The translations under genes were made by a program, and so were the position numbers. The notes below the pieces were generated by a model. That model had not been told where the DNA came from, made no database searches, and worked only from the letters and a program-made list of their open reading frames with translations. Positions 17,934 to 26,737 of a stretch of 64,000 bases of DNA are shown here, piece after piece (within the stretch, counting starts at the first letter, position 1; each line of letters starts with the position of its first letter). The DNA is from Bacillus sp. NTK074B. Its GTDB lineage: Bacteria; Bacillota; Bacilli; Bacillales; Bacillaceae_B. The stretch is from positions 1 to 64,000 of the forward strand of contig NZ_JAFKOH010000002.1 in assembly GCF_017303375.1 (NCBI RefSeq), read 5' to 3'.

Positions 17934-19226
17934 TTACTTTTTTTCGTTAGAAGAATACTCGGCTTTATCAGGAACAAGGTGACTGTCTCCTTGTTCCTGA
18001 CAAATGCGCATTGCGGTGGCGTAAAGAAGCTGGACACCTTTTTCGATGTCATCCATCTCAGCAAATTCTAATGGATTATGACTGATCCCTTTTTCACAGC
18101 GGACGAAAATCATGCCATAATCACTGATATAAGACATGATCAAAGCATCATGGAACGGTCCGCTCATCAAGGTCGGAGAATCGAATCCGAGCTTTTCGTC
18201 TTCTTCTCTCATGATTCCCTTGATCCAATCTGCACAGTACCTTGGTTCACTCCGTGTGTCTTCCTTTATATCGTATTTAAGATGGTACGTTTTAGAGGTT
18301 ACTTCTATCAATTCATATAGTTTTCGCTCCAGTATTGTTCGTGCTTGAACGTCGATATCGCGCAGGTCGACAGTGAACTCTACTTTTTCTGCAATGATAT
18401 TCCTCGAATTCGGAAATACCTGCATGCTTCCGACAGTCCCTACCGTTGTGTTCGTCCCTTCTTTTTTGACCAGTTCATCAAACTTCCGGATGATTTGTGA
18501 AGCACCTACAAGGGCATCCTGTCTCATCGTCATAGGTACGGATCCTGCATGACCTGCAAACCCTTCAAGTGTTACCGTCAGCCATATCGGGCCTGAAATC
18601 CCCGATACAATTCCTACCGGCTTGTCTTTTTCTTCAAGCACCGGCCCCTGTTCTATATGGAGCTCCAAAAAGGCTTCGATATCACCTTTCTTGTACACAG
18701 GACTATCTGACAAGTCGGTATCAACACCAAACTCTTTCAATGCCTCCCCCCTCGTCACTCCATTCTTGTCTTTCCGTTCAAGCTCCCCTTCTTCCAGCAT
18801 CCCGGCCAAAGCCCTGACACCAAAGATACCCTTATTAAAACGGCTTCCTTCTTCATCGGAAAAGCATATCACTTCAATTGTTCGTTCAGGAATGATGCCA
18901 TTGTTCTTCATGCTTTGAACGACTTCGATTGCTCCAAGTGCACCGACTGTTCCATCGAATCTTCCACCGTATGGCTGGGAGTCTATATGAGATCCAAGAA
19001 TAAGGATTGGTTTGTTTTTATCCCGCCCCTCAAAACTGCCAATCAAATTACCAAATCCATCAATCCTTGGCGTTAATCCCGCATCAACCATCCAGCTTTT
19101 CACCAGATCCACTCCCTGCCGATCTTCCTTTGAATGAGCCAGACGGCAAACTCCTGTTTCTCCAATTTTCCCGATTTCAGCTAACTCTTTTAGATGACGT
19201 TCTAATCTTTCCCGATTGATTTTCAT
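17934..19226 (-). CDS. M20 family amidohydrolase (allantoate / N-carbamoyl amino acid type)
   Basis: A 430-residue binuclear metal hydrolase of the AllC/HyuC/AmaB group, which splits N-carbamoyl-L-amino acids, allantoate or ureidoglycolate. Metal ligands are seen in GSHIDSQPYGGRFDG, CFSDEEGSRF, LELHIEQGP and the C-terminal GPFHDA. The dimerisation lid lies between, at about residues 210-330. I chose ATG 19226, which has AAAGGGTGA upstream, over the longer GTG/TTG frame. It is the first gene after a remnant region; no allantoin or hydantoin genes are next to it, so the substrate is open. Confidence 0.85.
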   Translation of the reverse strand: MKINRERLERHLKELAEIGKIGETGVCRLAHSKEDRQGVDLVKSWMVDAGLTPRIDGFGNLIGSFEGRDKNKPILILGSHIDSQPYGGRFDGTVGALGAIEVVQSMKNNGIIPERTIEVICFSDEEGSRFNKGIFGVRALAGMLEEGELERKDKNGVTRGEALKEFGVDTDLSDSPVYKKGDIEAFLELHIEQGPVLEEKDKPVGIVSGISGPIWLTVTLEGFAGHAGSVPMTMRQDALVGASQIIRKFDELVKKEGTNTTVGTVGSMQVFPNSRNIIAEKVEFTVDLRDIDVQARTILERKLYELIEVTSKTYHLKYDIKEDTRSEPRYCADWIKGIMREEDEKLGFDSPTLMSGPFHDALIMSYISDYGMIFVRCEKGISHNPLEFAEMDDIEKGVQLLYATAMRICQEQGDSHLVPDKAEYSSNEKK

Positions 19227-19423
19227 AGAATCACCCTTTGTTAACATATTTTAAGACATATTGATATTGTATAAGCTCTTGCATTCCTATTCATTAGACA
19301 CATTGTCTATAAATTAAGGAAGTTTTTGCTGAACGGTCTTAAACTATGTAAAATAAGGATATTTGTTATGATTAGCTTCGATAGCTATCACGATAGATCC
19401 TTCACGTTTTTACAAATGACACA

Positions 19424-19453
19424 CAAAAAAAAGAGAGGTTTTTCACCTCTCTT
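19424..19453 (-). terminator. Terminator of the TauE gene
   Basis: On the minus strand AAGAGAGGT / ACCTCTCTT with a 5-nt loop is followed by TTTTTTTT. The tauE stop codon lies at the base of the stem. Confidence 0.88.
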
Positions 19454-20300
19454 AATAATTTGCCGTTCTTTTTGACTGTTGTATTGAATAAATCAGTATT
19501 CCGAAAAATACGAGTACCGCTGAGAGAATCAAGACCAGTGAGACTGATGCAATGGAGAGCATCTTGAAAACAACACTCACAGCTACCACCATATAGAGGA
19601 TTGCCAACATCCGTTTGACACGGACACCCGAAAAGCGTTTTAGCTGGATGGATCCGATCGGCGTTCCGATCAGTGCACCGATGATAAGCAAGACACCGTG
19701 TCTATAGTCAAGTGATTCCCCTGTATACATAAAGGAGGTTATCCCCGATAATACGATGATCGATGCAGCTGAAATGCTGGTCCCAATCGCTTTATTCAGA
19801 TCAAGTTTAAGCCACTTTGTAAGTAACGGTGTCATGACAAATCCCCCGCTGACTCCCATAAGTGAAGAAATCATTCCAGTGAACATCCCAATGACAGGTG
19901 CTGCAAGTGGTCCTTTTGCTTTGGCATCCTCTTGCCCTTTCCTGAAGAACTGATAAGAAAACCAACTTAAGATGCCGATGTAAACAATTGATATAAATGT
20001 GGATGCTCCATTCATTGAATCTAGCCATTTTACAAACGGTACGGTCAGTACGGAGCCTATCACTCCGGACACGCCCAGGAGGACTGCCAATTTTTTATTT
20101 ACGTTTCTTAATCGCAGGTGTGAGACAGTACCAGTCACCGTTGAGCCCAATGTAAGCATTAAAGATAGTATGATGGCCTGGCTGGGTTCATACCCCAGAA
20201 CCAATAAAGTAGGGGTCAGAACGATTCCGCCTCCGATGCCAAAGAAACCCGAGATGACGCCTATGACGGCACCGCCTATCATAAATAATATCCATTCCAT
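19452..20300 (-). CDS. TauE/SafE family sulfite or anion exporter
   Basis: A membrane permease of about 282 residues with about eight membrane segments and the family's two internal repeats (GFFGIGGGIVLTPTLL near the N terminus and MGVSGGFVMTPLL in the middle). TauE/SafE proteins move sulfite, sulfoacetate or other organosulfur anions. A longer frame starts at 20321, but a TATAAT box overlaps that region, and GGAAG lies 11 bases before ATG 20300, so I prefer the shorter start. Divergent from a LysR regulator that probably controls it. Confidence 0.85.
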   Translation of the reverse strand: MEWILFMIGGAVIGVISGFFGIGGGIVLTPTLLVLGYEPSQAIILSLMLTLGSTVTGTVSHLRLRNVNKKLAVLLGVSGVIGSVLTVPFVKWLDSMNGASTFISIVYIGILSWFSYQFFRKGQEDAKAKGPLAAPVIGMFTGMISSLMGVSGGFVMTPLLTKWLKLDLNKAIGTSISAASIIVLSGITSFMYTGESLDYRHGVLLIIGALIGTPIGSIQLKRFSGVRVKRMLAILYMVVAVSVVFKMLSIASVSLVLILSAVLVFFGILIYSIQQSKRTANY

Positions 20301-20327
20301 GTCGTACGTCACTTCCTTCATGTAACA

Positions 20328-20350
20328 TTATACCTCGAAATTAGTTATAA
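20328..20350. promoter_or_regulatory. Candidate LysR operator between tauE and lysR
   Basis: TTATACCT-N7-AGTTATAA is an inverted repeat with one mismatch per arm, in the 100-bp gap between the divergent genes. It overlaps a TATAAT box of the tauE side. Position and symmetry fit a LysR-type binding site. Confidence 0.5.
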
Positions 20351-20404
20351 TAGAAATGAATAAAGATAATAAAGTCGATTACGTTTTATAATGGAGGGTG
20401 CATG

Positions 20405-21244
20405 ATGCAACTGGATTGGATCCGGACGTTTGTTACACTCGCGCAACTTCAGCATTTCACTAAGACTAGCGAGTATCTGAATTTATCGCAGCCTACGGTC
20501 AGCGTCCATATAAAAAAATTAGAACATAGCCTGGGAACAGCTCTTATCTATCGTTCCTCCACCAACCAGCAATTTAAGCTGACACCTGCGGGAGACCAGG
20601 TGTTTGAGCAGGGGAAAGAGATGATGGAGTTGTGGAGATCAATGGTACAGGTCAATCAGAAGAAAGAAGAAATCCAACTACGGATTGGCTCGACCCATAC
20701 GGTCAGTGATGTTCTGCTACCGGACTTTGTCAAAAAAATCAAGGTTCTTTATCCTCAAGTCCGTTTACAACTAATGATTCATAACCACGAGAGTATTGTA
20801 GAAGCCTTGAATTCGAATGAGCTCGATCTTGCCCTTGTTGAAGGAACGAAGGGGTTGGCACCGTTTCATGTAGAAGTGATCAGTCGGGATGAACTTCGCT
20901 TCTTCGCGAGCAGCAGGGTGAATCTGCACTCATCACCTTTCATACTGAGGGAACAGGGGTCAGGTACGAGGGAATATGCGGATGAGTTCTTAAGGTCTGA
21001 GCGAATCGTCCCCGTTGAAATCCTTGAAGCAAGCAGTCACTTCCTCATTAAGCAACTCGCTGTGAGGGGCCTTGGAATCGCATTTCTCTCGAGCTCCATG
21101 GTCAAAGAAGAAGTGCTACAAGGAAAGCTCATCCCAATCGAACCACACATCATCCACCGTCCCTTTTATGCCGTCCATCCTGAACATGTTGCTTCACTTT
21201 CCATCATCAGAGAGCTGGTATCCTTGATTGAGGATACGAATTAA
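20405..21244 (+). CDS. LysR family transcriptional regulator
   Basis: A 280-residue regulator. The N-terminal winged helix-turn-helix spans about residues 1-60 (FVTLAQLQHFTKTSEYLNLS, then QPTVSVHIKKLE), followed by the linker helix and a periplasmic-binding-protein-like effector domain from about 85 on. Two ATGs stand in tandem; the second (20405) is six bases from GGAGGG and the first only three, so I prefer the second. Divergent from tauE and convergent with the symporter gene. The likely target is tauE, with an anionic or sulfur compound as effector (inference). Confidence 0.88.
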   Translation: MQLDWIRTFVTLAQLQHFTKTSEYLNLSQPTVSVHIKKLEHSLGTALIYRSSTNQQFKLTPAGDQVFEQGKEMMELWRSMVQVNQKKEEIQLRIGSTHTVSDVLLPDFVKKIKVLYPQVRLQLMIHNHESIVEALNSNELDLALVEGTKGLAPFHVEVISRDELRFFASSRVNLHSSPFILREQGSGTREYADEFLRSERIVPVEILEASSHFLIKQLAVRGLGIAFLSSSMVKEEVLQGKLIPIEPHIIHRPFYAVHPEHVASLSIIRELVSLIEDTN

Positions 21245-21247
21245 ATG

Positions 21248-21285
21248 AAGAGGGACGGACCTCCATTTGGAGGTCCGTCCCTCTT
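21248..21285. repeat. Repeat C hairpin, copy at lysR/symporter junction
   Basis: A perfect 17-bp stem AAGAGGGACGGACCTCC / GGAGGTCCGTCCCTCTT with an ATTT loop. It lies between convergent genes that end at 21244 and 21297 and can end transcription in both directions. Confidence 0.9.
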
Positions 21286-21296
21286 TCATATAGCCA

Positions 21297-22523
21297 TTAC
21301 CTGTTTGCTTCTGATCGATCAACCACCGCTGCTCCTACGATATCGCCGATTACGTTAGATGCCGTTCCACCCATACCTATGATGGCATCGACTCCTGCAA
21401 TGAGGGCAACGATTTCGAGTGGTAGTCCAAACATCGTTAACACAGCCGATAATGTAACCAATCCAGCAGCAGGGACTCCTGACGTTCCAATGGAAAGTAA
21501 AGTCCCTGCCAAAACGATCATCAAGAGGTCAATGGCGGAAAGATGTAAATTCGTGACGTTTGCCGCGAAAACAATCGATACCCCCATTCTAAGGGCTCCC
21601 CCGTCTGAATTAAAGATGGCCCCTAAAGGTAATGCGAAATTGGCCGTTTTATCAGTTATACCGGCTTTCTTGGCAGACTGAATGGCAACCGGAAGAGATG
21701 CAATACTGCTTGAAGTGAAAAAGGCTGTACTGTATGCTTCTTTCGTCTTTTTGAAAAATGTGACAACCGGATTACCCGTCAATTTTAAAAAGCCCGCATA
21801 TACGATCACCCAAAGTAGAAGGATTCCTAAATAAAAGACTCCCACAAACTTTAAGAGGGATTGAATCGTGTCCCACCCCTGCTGACCGAATGTCGCCGCA
21901 CTGATTGCAAGCACACCGATCGGCGCGTAGGCCAGCACCCCTTTAAGGAGGATGTAGAACATTTCATTGAAAGCAGTAAAAATGTTATCCAATAATTCAC
22001 CGTATTCTTTCAGCTTACTTTCTTGAGAGAACTTCATCCACGAAATGGCTATCCCCATAATAATGGCCAGGAACATGATTGCAAGCGTATCGCCCCTCGC
22101 AAAAGCCTGGAATAGATTATCAGGGATGATCTGCAGCAGTACATCTCCGAACTGTGGTGCTTCTGGCTCTTCCACCTGGGCATTAGGTAGTTCCAGGTTT
22201 GTACCAGGGTTGAACAAAAACGCCAATCCAAGACCGATGAAGACCGCTGCTGCCGTGGTAGCTGCATAATATATAATCAGCTTCCACCCCATCCGTCCAA
22301 GCTGGGTCACACTCATCTTATTCACGGCTTGCACTACAGTGAGGAAAATCACCGGGATGGCTATCAGGCTCAGAAGGTGAATGAGCACCGTTCCAAATGG
22401 CTTTAGAACTTCGGCATCTGATTTAAAGACTAGTCCAATGATGATCCCTAACAAGAACCCGACAGACATCTTCAAAACAAATGGGACTTTCATATATTGC
22501 TTCCATATGTACTTCATTAACAT
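21297..22523 (-). CDS. Dicarboxylate/amino acid:cation symporter (DAACS)
   Basis: A 408-residue sodium- or proton-coupled transporter of the glutamate/C4-dicarboxylate family. About eight membrane segments and two re-entrant loops are expected. Visible family motifs are the serine-rich re-entrant loop TAFFTSSSIASLPV, the LPLGAIFNSDGGALRMG segment (where the classical sequence is ATINMDG) and the late GTSGVPAAGLVTL. The altered NMDG-equivalent (NSDGG) suggests a divergent member with uncertain substrate. Both flanks carry repeat C hairpins. Confidence 0.85.
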   Translation of the reverse strand: MLMKYIWKQYMKVPFVLKMSVGFLLGIIIGLVFKSDAEVLKPFGTVLIHLLSLIAIPVIFLTVVQAVNKMSVTQLGRMGWKLIIYYAATTAAAVFIGLGLAFLFNPGTNLELPNAQVEEPEAPQFGDVLLQIIPDNLFQAFARGDTLAIMFLAIIMGIAISWMKFSQESKLKEYGELLDNIFTAFNEMFYILLKGVLAYAPIGVLAISAATFGQQGWDTIQSLLKFVGVFYLGILLLWVIVYAGFLKLTGNPVVTFFKKTKEAYSTAFFTSSSIASLPVAIQSAKKAGITDKTANFALPLGAIFNSDGGALRMGVSIVFAANVTNLHLSAIDLLMIVLAGTLLSIGTSGVPAAGLVTLSAVLTMFGLPLEIVALIAGVDAIIGMGGTASNVIGDIVGAAVVDRSEANR

Positions 22524-22577
22524 CTACGCCTTTACATATATTTTTTTCAGACCCCCATTATATCATTTTTCACATGA

Positions 22578-22611
22578 GAGGGACGGACCTTCTTTTCAAG
22601 GTCCGTCCCTC
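22578..22611. repeat. Repeat C hairpin, upstream of symporter / downstream of ABC-F
   Basis: A 14-bp stem GAGGGACGGACCTT / AAGGTCCGTCCCTC with a 6-nt loop. It lies four bases from the end of the minus-strand ABC-F gene and would act as its terminator. Confidence 0.88.
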
Positions 22612-22615
22612 CAAT

Positions 22616-24301
22616 TTATATGCAATCCCCATCTTTTCTCCGCTTTTCCAATTCCCGCTTATATTCATCATAATTGCCACTGTATCTTTTAAATGTATGT
22701 TCTTCAATTGCGATGATACTCTCAGCCATTCTATTGATAAAATAGCGGTCGTGGGAGATGAAGAAGATGGTACCGGTGAATTCGTCCAGGGCTTCCTCAA
22801 TTGTTACAATCGTATCAATATCCAGATGATTCGTCGGCTCATCCAAAATCAGTAGATTGATATCCTGAAACAATAACTTCGCAAGTTTCAACCTGATTTT
22901 CTCACCTCCCGAAAGATGTTTCACTTTCTTGAATACACTCCCTTTATAAAACATGAATCTTGAAAGGTATTCCCGTGCCTTGCCTTCAACTATGGAAATA
23001 TCCTCCCTAAAAGTATCAAGAACGTTTGCGTCTTCGTTTTTAAATATAATCGTCTGGGGCAAGTAGGCTGTATTTACATTTGCACCGAACTGTATTGTGC
23101 CTTCATCAGGGTGGTCTTCACCTATTAACATTTTTAGGAATGTGGATTTCCCACTCCCATTCGGACCAACCATCGCAACTCTTTCTCCATAACGGACCAT
23201 CACATCGGTTTTAGAAAAAATCAATTTATCCTCAAACTGTTTCGATAAACCAATGACTTTAATGGCCTCTTTCCCCGATCGTCCTGAAGCTTTCACGTCA
23301 AGTTGCATGTTCCTCCTTTCAAATATAGGCTTATCAATTAGCTCCACCTTGGACAGTTTCTTTTGAACGCTTGCCGCTCTTTTAAAGAACTTCGTATTAT
23401 CAGCCCTCAATGCCCAATCACGCAAACTCATAACCGTATGTTCCATGCGCTTGATTTTCTTTTGCTGTTCCTTGAAATGTTCATATTGAACTTTTAAATT
23501 CTCTTCTTTTTGAAGAACATATGAAGTGTAATTCCCTTTATATGAAATGGATTTTTTATTCTCGATCTCTACAATCTTTGTCACTACGTTATCTAAGAAA
23601 TAGCGATCATGGGAAACAATGAGTACCATTCCTTTATAGCTCTTCAGGAAGCCTTCAAGCCATTCAACCGATAACATATCAAGGTGATTCGTCGGTTCAT
23701 CCAAGAGCAGGATGTCGGGCTGATGAATTAAAAGCTTCCCCAGCCCGACAGTGGTTTTCTCTCCGCCGCTTAACTGGTTAAAGTTGCGCTCCAACAAGCA
23801 TTCTGTAAGCTGAAGTCCCGAACAGATCTTGCTTATTTTTTCAGCCCGATCATAACCGCCCTTTACTTCAAATAACTGAGTGAGGTCACTGTATCGGCTC
23901 AAAGCTTTATCAAGTTCATTTCCTTCCAACCCGTTCATGTCATTTTCCAATTTACGCATTGCTACTTCTACCCGGTCCACTTCTTCGAATGCTGAATAAA
24001 GGACATCCCTCGCCTTCATTCCTTCTGGATAGACAGGCGCTTGTTCTAAATACGCACTGGTTGCCCCATTTGACATGTGAATGAGCCCTTCGTCATATCC
24101 GAAGCTTGAGGTTTGAGGGTATCCAGGATAATAATTCATCGGCTCAATGCCGGCGATCAATTTCAAGATCGTACTCTTCCCGCATCCGTTCTCTCCGACG
24201 ATCCCCATTTTATCTCCTTGATAGACTTCAAGAGAAACATCTTCAACGACGAGTGTCGCTTCCATATATTTTTTGATTCCATTAATTTTTAACTCCAACA
24301 T
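22616..24301 (-). CDS. ABC-F family ATPase
   Basis: A soluble protein of about 561 residues with two ATP-binding cassettes and no membrane domain. The first Walker A is GENGCGKST, with signature LSGGEK and Walker B DILLLDEPTNHLD. The second Walker A is GPNGSGKST, with signature LSGGEK and Walker B NLLILDEPTNHLD. The linker between (about 235-320) is rich in lysine and glutamate, as in ABC-F factors that act at the ribosomal E site. Some members protect ribosomes from antibiotics; the sequence does not let me place it in a resistance group. ATG 24301 follows AAGGAAGGGA and is preferred to 24319. Confidence 0.85.
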   Translation of the reverse strand: MLELKINGIKKYMEATLVVEDVSLEVYQGDKMGIVGENGCGKSTILKLIAGIEPMNYYPGYPQTSSFGYDEGLIHMSNGATSAYLEQAPVYPEGMKARDVLYSAFEEVDRVEVAMRKLENDMNGLEGNELDKALSRYSDLTQLFEVKGGYDRAEKISKICSGLQLTECLLERNFNQLSGGEKTTVGLGKLLIHQPDILLLDEPTNHLDMLSVEWLEGFLKSYKGMVLIVSHDRYFLDNVVTKIVEIENKKSISYKGNYTSYVLQKEENLKVQYEHFKEQQKKIKRMEHTVMSLRDWALRADNTKFFKRAASVQKKLSKVELIDKPIFERRNMQLDVKASGRSGKEAIKVIGLSKQFEDKLIFSKTDVMVRYGERVAMVGPNGSGKSTFLKMLIGEDHPDEGTIQFGANVNTAYLPQTIIFKNEDANVLDTFREDISIVEGKAREYLSRFMFYKGSVFKKVKHLSGGEKIRLKLAKLLFQDINLLILDEPTNHLDIDTIVTIEEALDEFTGTIFFISHDRYFINRMAESIIAIEEHTFKRYSGNYDEYKRELEKRRKDGDCI

Positions 24302-24383
24302 ATCCGTCCCTTCCTTCATTCAAAATGAAGTTACGCTATTTATCGACAGGACAAAAAGAGAAGTACTATTATTCAATTTCCCA

Positions 24384-24424
24384 ATAAAAAATGACCATAA
24401 GAAGGAGAATCCTTCCTACAGTCA
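24384..24424 (-). terminator. Candidate terminator
   Basis: On the minus strand TGACTGTAGGAAGGA pairs with TCCTTCTTATGGTCA (three non-Watson-Crick positions, two of them GU) around a 3-nt loop and runs into ATTTTTTATT. It sits after the possible debris at 24430-24540. Confidence 0.6.
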
Positions 24425-24716
24425 TGTATCATGATCAACATTTATTAATAGTGGGTCCACCCCAGTCAGGTACCGGGAGGTGCCCAACCTTCATGAACAC
24501 TTCATATTGATATCAGGACAGTAAGCTTCCTTCTAATTGCCTGATTCCATAAAGAGCATAACAAACAAACCTGTTTTACACAGGCTATTAAAGCTCATTA
24601 CAAAATCCGTATTAATTTAAAATTTAAATTAATCAGCAATTAGTTGGTTCCATAAACTTACTATCCCTCCTGCAACATTTTCATTATTATCTCATTATTA
24701 GATAAATTTGTAAATA

Positions 24717-24757
24717 GAGGGACGGACCTCTAATTTCATTTAAAAGGTCCGTCCCTC
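24717..24757. repeat. Repeat C hairpin
   Basis: Arms GAGGGACGGACCT / AGGTCCGTCCCTC (13 bp, perfect) with a 15-nt loop. It lies seven bases beyond the stop codon of the SDR remnant on the minus strand. Confidence 0.88.
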
Positions 24758-24763
24758 CAACGA

Positions 24764-24856
24764 TTACTTCCCTAGAAAGCCACCTTCAGAATTAATGAGT
24801 TGGCCAGTGATCCAGTCGGATTCTTCACTAGCCAGGAAGTTGATTAATTTTGCAGT
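24764..24856 (-). pseudogene. C-terminal remnant of a short-chain dehydrogenase
   Basis: The frame ends AKLINFLASEESDWITGQ, then LINSEGGFLGK and a stop. This is the typical last strand-helix of SDR enzymes (FLASE...ITGQ...DGG). All upstream parts, including the cofactor site and YxxxK, are missing; in their place lies the DUF4937 remnant. The junction near 24857 looks like a deletion that fused two unrelated genes. Confidence 0.75.
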
Positions 24857-24859
24857 GTG

Positions 24860-25080
24860 AGAGAGAATCAGAAAAAATCTTGTCATGTATTTTTTCCATA
24901 AATAAGTCGTAATCCTCACGGGTTTCCCAAAATGCAAATACACAAGCAGTGAGATTTGGATCCCGCCTGATTGTCCAATGAATCCATTCACTGAATGAAG
25001 TCGGCTCCATTGCTTTTGAGATTCAACAATCATTCTTTCTAATTCTCCCTCTCGCTGGAGGTAATTCTCTTGATCAACAT
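24860..25080 (-). pseudogene. DUF4937 (YdbC-like) gene, frameshifted and truncated
   Basis: Three frames together give a DUF4937 protein: MLIKRITSSERE from ATG 25080, then ERMIVESQKQWSRLHSV and NGFIGQSGG, then DPNLTACVFAFWETREDY to MEKIHDKIFSDS. Two frameshifts separate them, near 25040 and 24965. The C-terminal quarter is replaced by the end of an SDR gene. The family's function is not known. Confidence 0.75.
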
Positions 25081-25089
25081 TTCTTCAAC

Positions 25090-25470
25090 TCAAATATTTT
25101 CATGGATTTCCAGTAAAGTACCGTCGGGATCGCGGAAATGAGCGACCCTCATCCCCCACTCAACTTTTTCCATGGGCATTGTGATAAATTCCACTTTTTC
25201 TTTCAGTTTTTCATACGACTCCTCTACACTTTCTACTTCAAAAATCAAAGCAACATGGTCGACAAGAGATGCTTCATGAATATTTTCACTACCCAGTGCA
25301 TCCGTCATCTGCTTCCGCTCAAATATACCTAAATGTATCTTTCCAACTTTAAACTGCCCATATTGGGAATTTTCATCTCCCCAGGATACTTTGAATCCCA
25401 TAACATCCCTGTAAAAAAGGAAGCACTTTCTATAATCTTTCACCAGTAACCTGGTATGTGTTAAATTCAA
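25090..25470 (-). CDS. VOC family (glyoxalase-like) protein
   Basis: A 127-residue metal-binding protein with paired beta-alpha-beta-beta-beta units. Candidate metal ligands are the histidine of NLTHTRLLV, the histidine of LVDHVALIF and the glutamate of GTLLEIHEN. Such proteins act as glyoxalases, dioxygenases or thiol transferases, or bind antibiotics. I chose TTG 25470, which stands eight bases after GAGGAGG; the longer frame from 25491 would begin inside the ribosome binding site. Single gene next to broken genes. Confidence 0.82.
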   Translation of the reverse strand: MNLTHTRLLVKDYRKCFLFYRDVMGFKVSWGDENSQYGQFKVGKIHLGIFERKQMTDALGSENIHEASLVDHVALIFEVESVEESYEKLKEKVEFITMPMEKVEWGMRVAHFRDPDGTLLEIHENI

Positions 25471-25746
25471 AATAAAAACCTCCTCTACCACTCTTCTACT
25501 ACCAATTATTTCAAATTACTTTATTGAATACAATCTTTTTCTTACAGCAAACTAGAAAAAGGGGTAAAATGAATGATTCTATTTGTTAAATGCTTACGCT
25601 AATAGAATGATTGATTGGATCAATTTAATAAGTCTAGTCATGGAATGACAAAAAGCCCAGTCTTTTGATGCTGGATTTTCCAATTCTTTGTTAGAACGGG
25701 AAATGAAGAGGGTCACATAGGTTTCATACTAATGGGCTGTGTCTCA

Positions 25747-25929
25747 TCACTGCCCAGTCCCGCCCCCGGAGTCACGCCCGCCACCCATCGTGTAGTTTCT
25801 ATCTTCTCCTGGTTTCGCATCATGGTCTATCCCCGGGGTGTGCCGGTCATTTCCTCTCCTTTTACGTCTGATATCAATGACTAATGCAAGTAATAAGATC
25901 CCGCCAATTAAAACTGCAAACCACGTCAT
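25747..25929 (-). CDS. Small single-pass membrane protein, 60 residues
   Basis: Residues about 3-20 form one hydrophobic helix (WFAVLIGGILLLALVI), followed by a basic stretch RRKRRG and a polar, glycine-rich tail (GGGRDSGGG). GAGGGGGA stands upstream of the ATG. This layout is common among short bacillus membrane proteins of unknown role. A weak hairpin at 25650-25677 (CCAG / CTGG followed by CTTTTTG on the minus strand) may end its transcript. Confidence 0.65.
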   Translation of the reverse strand: MTWFAVLIGGILLLALVIDIRRKRRGNDRHTPGIDHDAKPGEDRNYTMGGGRDSGGGTGQ

Positions 25930-26004
25930 TTATATCTCCCCCTCATAAATCATATGTCGAAGACGGAAATCAAATGCACTCCTACCTCTTTGCCCATATG
26001 AGTA

Positions 26005-26697
26005 TCACAATGACTGACCTATTCGATCTAAAAACCTTTGTACAGTGGAATTAAATATATCCGGTTCATCCATATTTGCTGTATGCCCTGCATTCGGGAT
26101 TAAGCCGACCTCAATATCCGGATTTGAATTTTTAATATAAGCAACTGACCCCACTTCATGACAATCGAGACTTCCATTTAAAGTCAGTACTGGCACCTTA
26201 AGACTTTGTAACTCTTCTTTGGTAACGCCGGGATAATTGTAGGTCATCGTGTGAATAACTTTTTGAATAGTTTCCTTCCATTTATCCCCGTGCAGTTGAA
26301 TAAAATGTTGTGCAATTTCTATGTCATTCTCTTCAAGGTGCAGAAGGTAATCATTCTGTTTTTCCATGACCTCTTCCAACTCTTGTGGAATATAAGGAGA
26401 ATAACCAGTCAGAATGACCCCTTTCACAAGTTTCGGCTTTTGTAATGCGATATGTATGGCCAGTGACGCCCCAAGTGACAACCCTAGAATATACCCTTCT
26501 CCTTTTTCATTCATCATTGAATACAGAGATTGCAATGTGTGGTCAATATAGTTATCCGAAGCCTCTATTATTGAATCCCCATGTCCGGGCAAATCGAGGA
26601 TTATAAGCTCGTAGCGATCTTCAAAATATGAAATCTGATGTTGGAAGTGTGTTCGTGCCGTTCCCATAAAACCGTGCAGCATATATAGTTTTTCCAT
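26005..26697 (-). CDS. Alpha/beta hydrolase (MenH-like)
   Basis: A 230-residue hydrolase. The oxyanion-hole motif is MLHGFMG near the N terminus, the nucleophile elbow is GLSLGAS (about residues 92-98) and the catalytic histidine is in NAGHTANMDEP (about 204-214). The acid is probably the aspartate in NGSLDCHE. The fold is like MenH/SHCHC synthase and BioH, but no menaquinone or biotin genes are nearby, so the substrate is open. Confidence 0.85.
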   Translation of the reverse strand: MEKLYMLHGFMGTARTHFQHQISYFEDRYELIILDLPGHGDSIIEASDNYIDHTLQSLYSMMNEKGEGYILGLSLGASLAIHIALQKPKLVKGVILTGYSPYIPQELEEVMEKQNDYLLHLEENDIEIAQHFIQLHGDKWKETIQKVIHTMTYNYPGVTKEELQSLKVPVLTLNGSLDCHEVGSVAYIKNSNPDIEVGLIPNAGHTANMDEPDIFNSTVQRFLDRIGQSL

Positions 26698-26737
26698 TTT
26701 TTAATCTCCCCCTTATTGTAGCCTTCCACAGCCTTCC

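Larger units (their letters stand above)
24302..24763. other. Intergenic region with possible gene debris
   Basis: The gap holds a minus-strand terminator (24384-24424), a repeat C hairpin (24717-24757) and, between them, a short protein-like minus-strand stretch that ends MKVGHLPVPDWGGPTINKC with an in-frame TGA upstream. No intact gene is visible. Confidence 0.4.

Noticed and set aside
24430..24540. ComX- or Phr-type signalling peptide
   Set aside because: The tryptophan-containing C terminus looked suggestive, but there is no ComQ, ComP, Rap or other partner nearby, and a TGA interrupts the frame.
21248..24757. Possible CRISPR array from repeated GGGACGGACC strings
   Set aside because: The copies are far apart, palindromic, and not separated by regular spacers.
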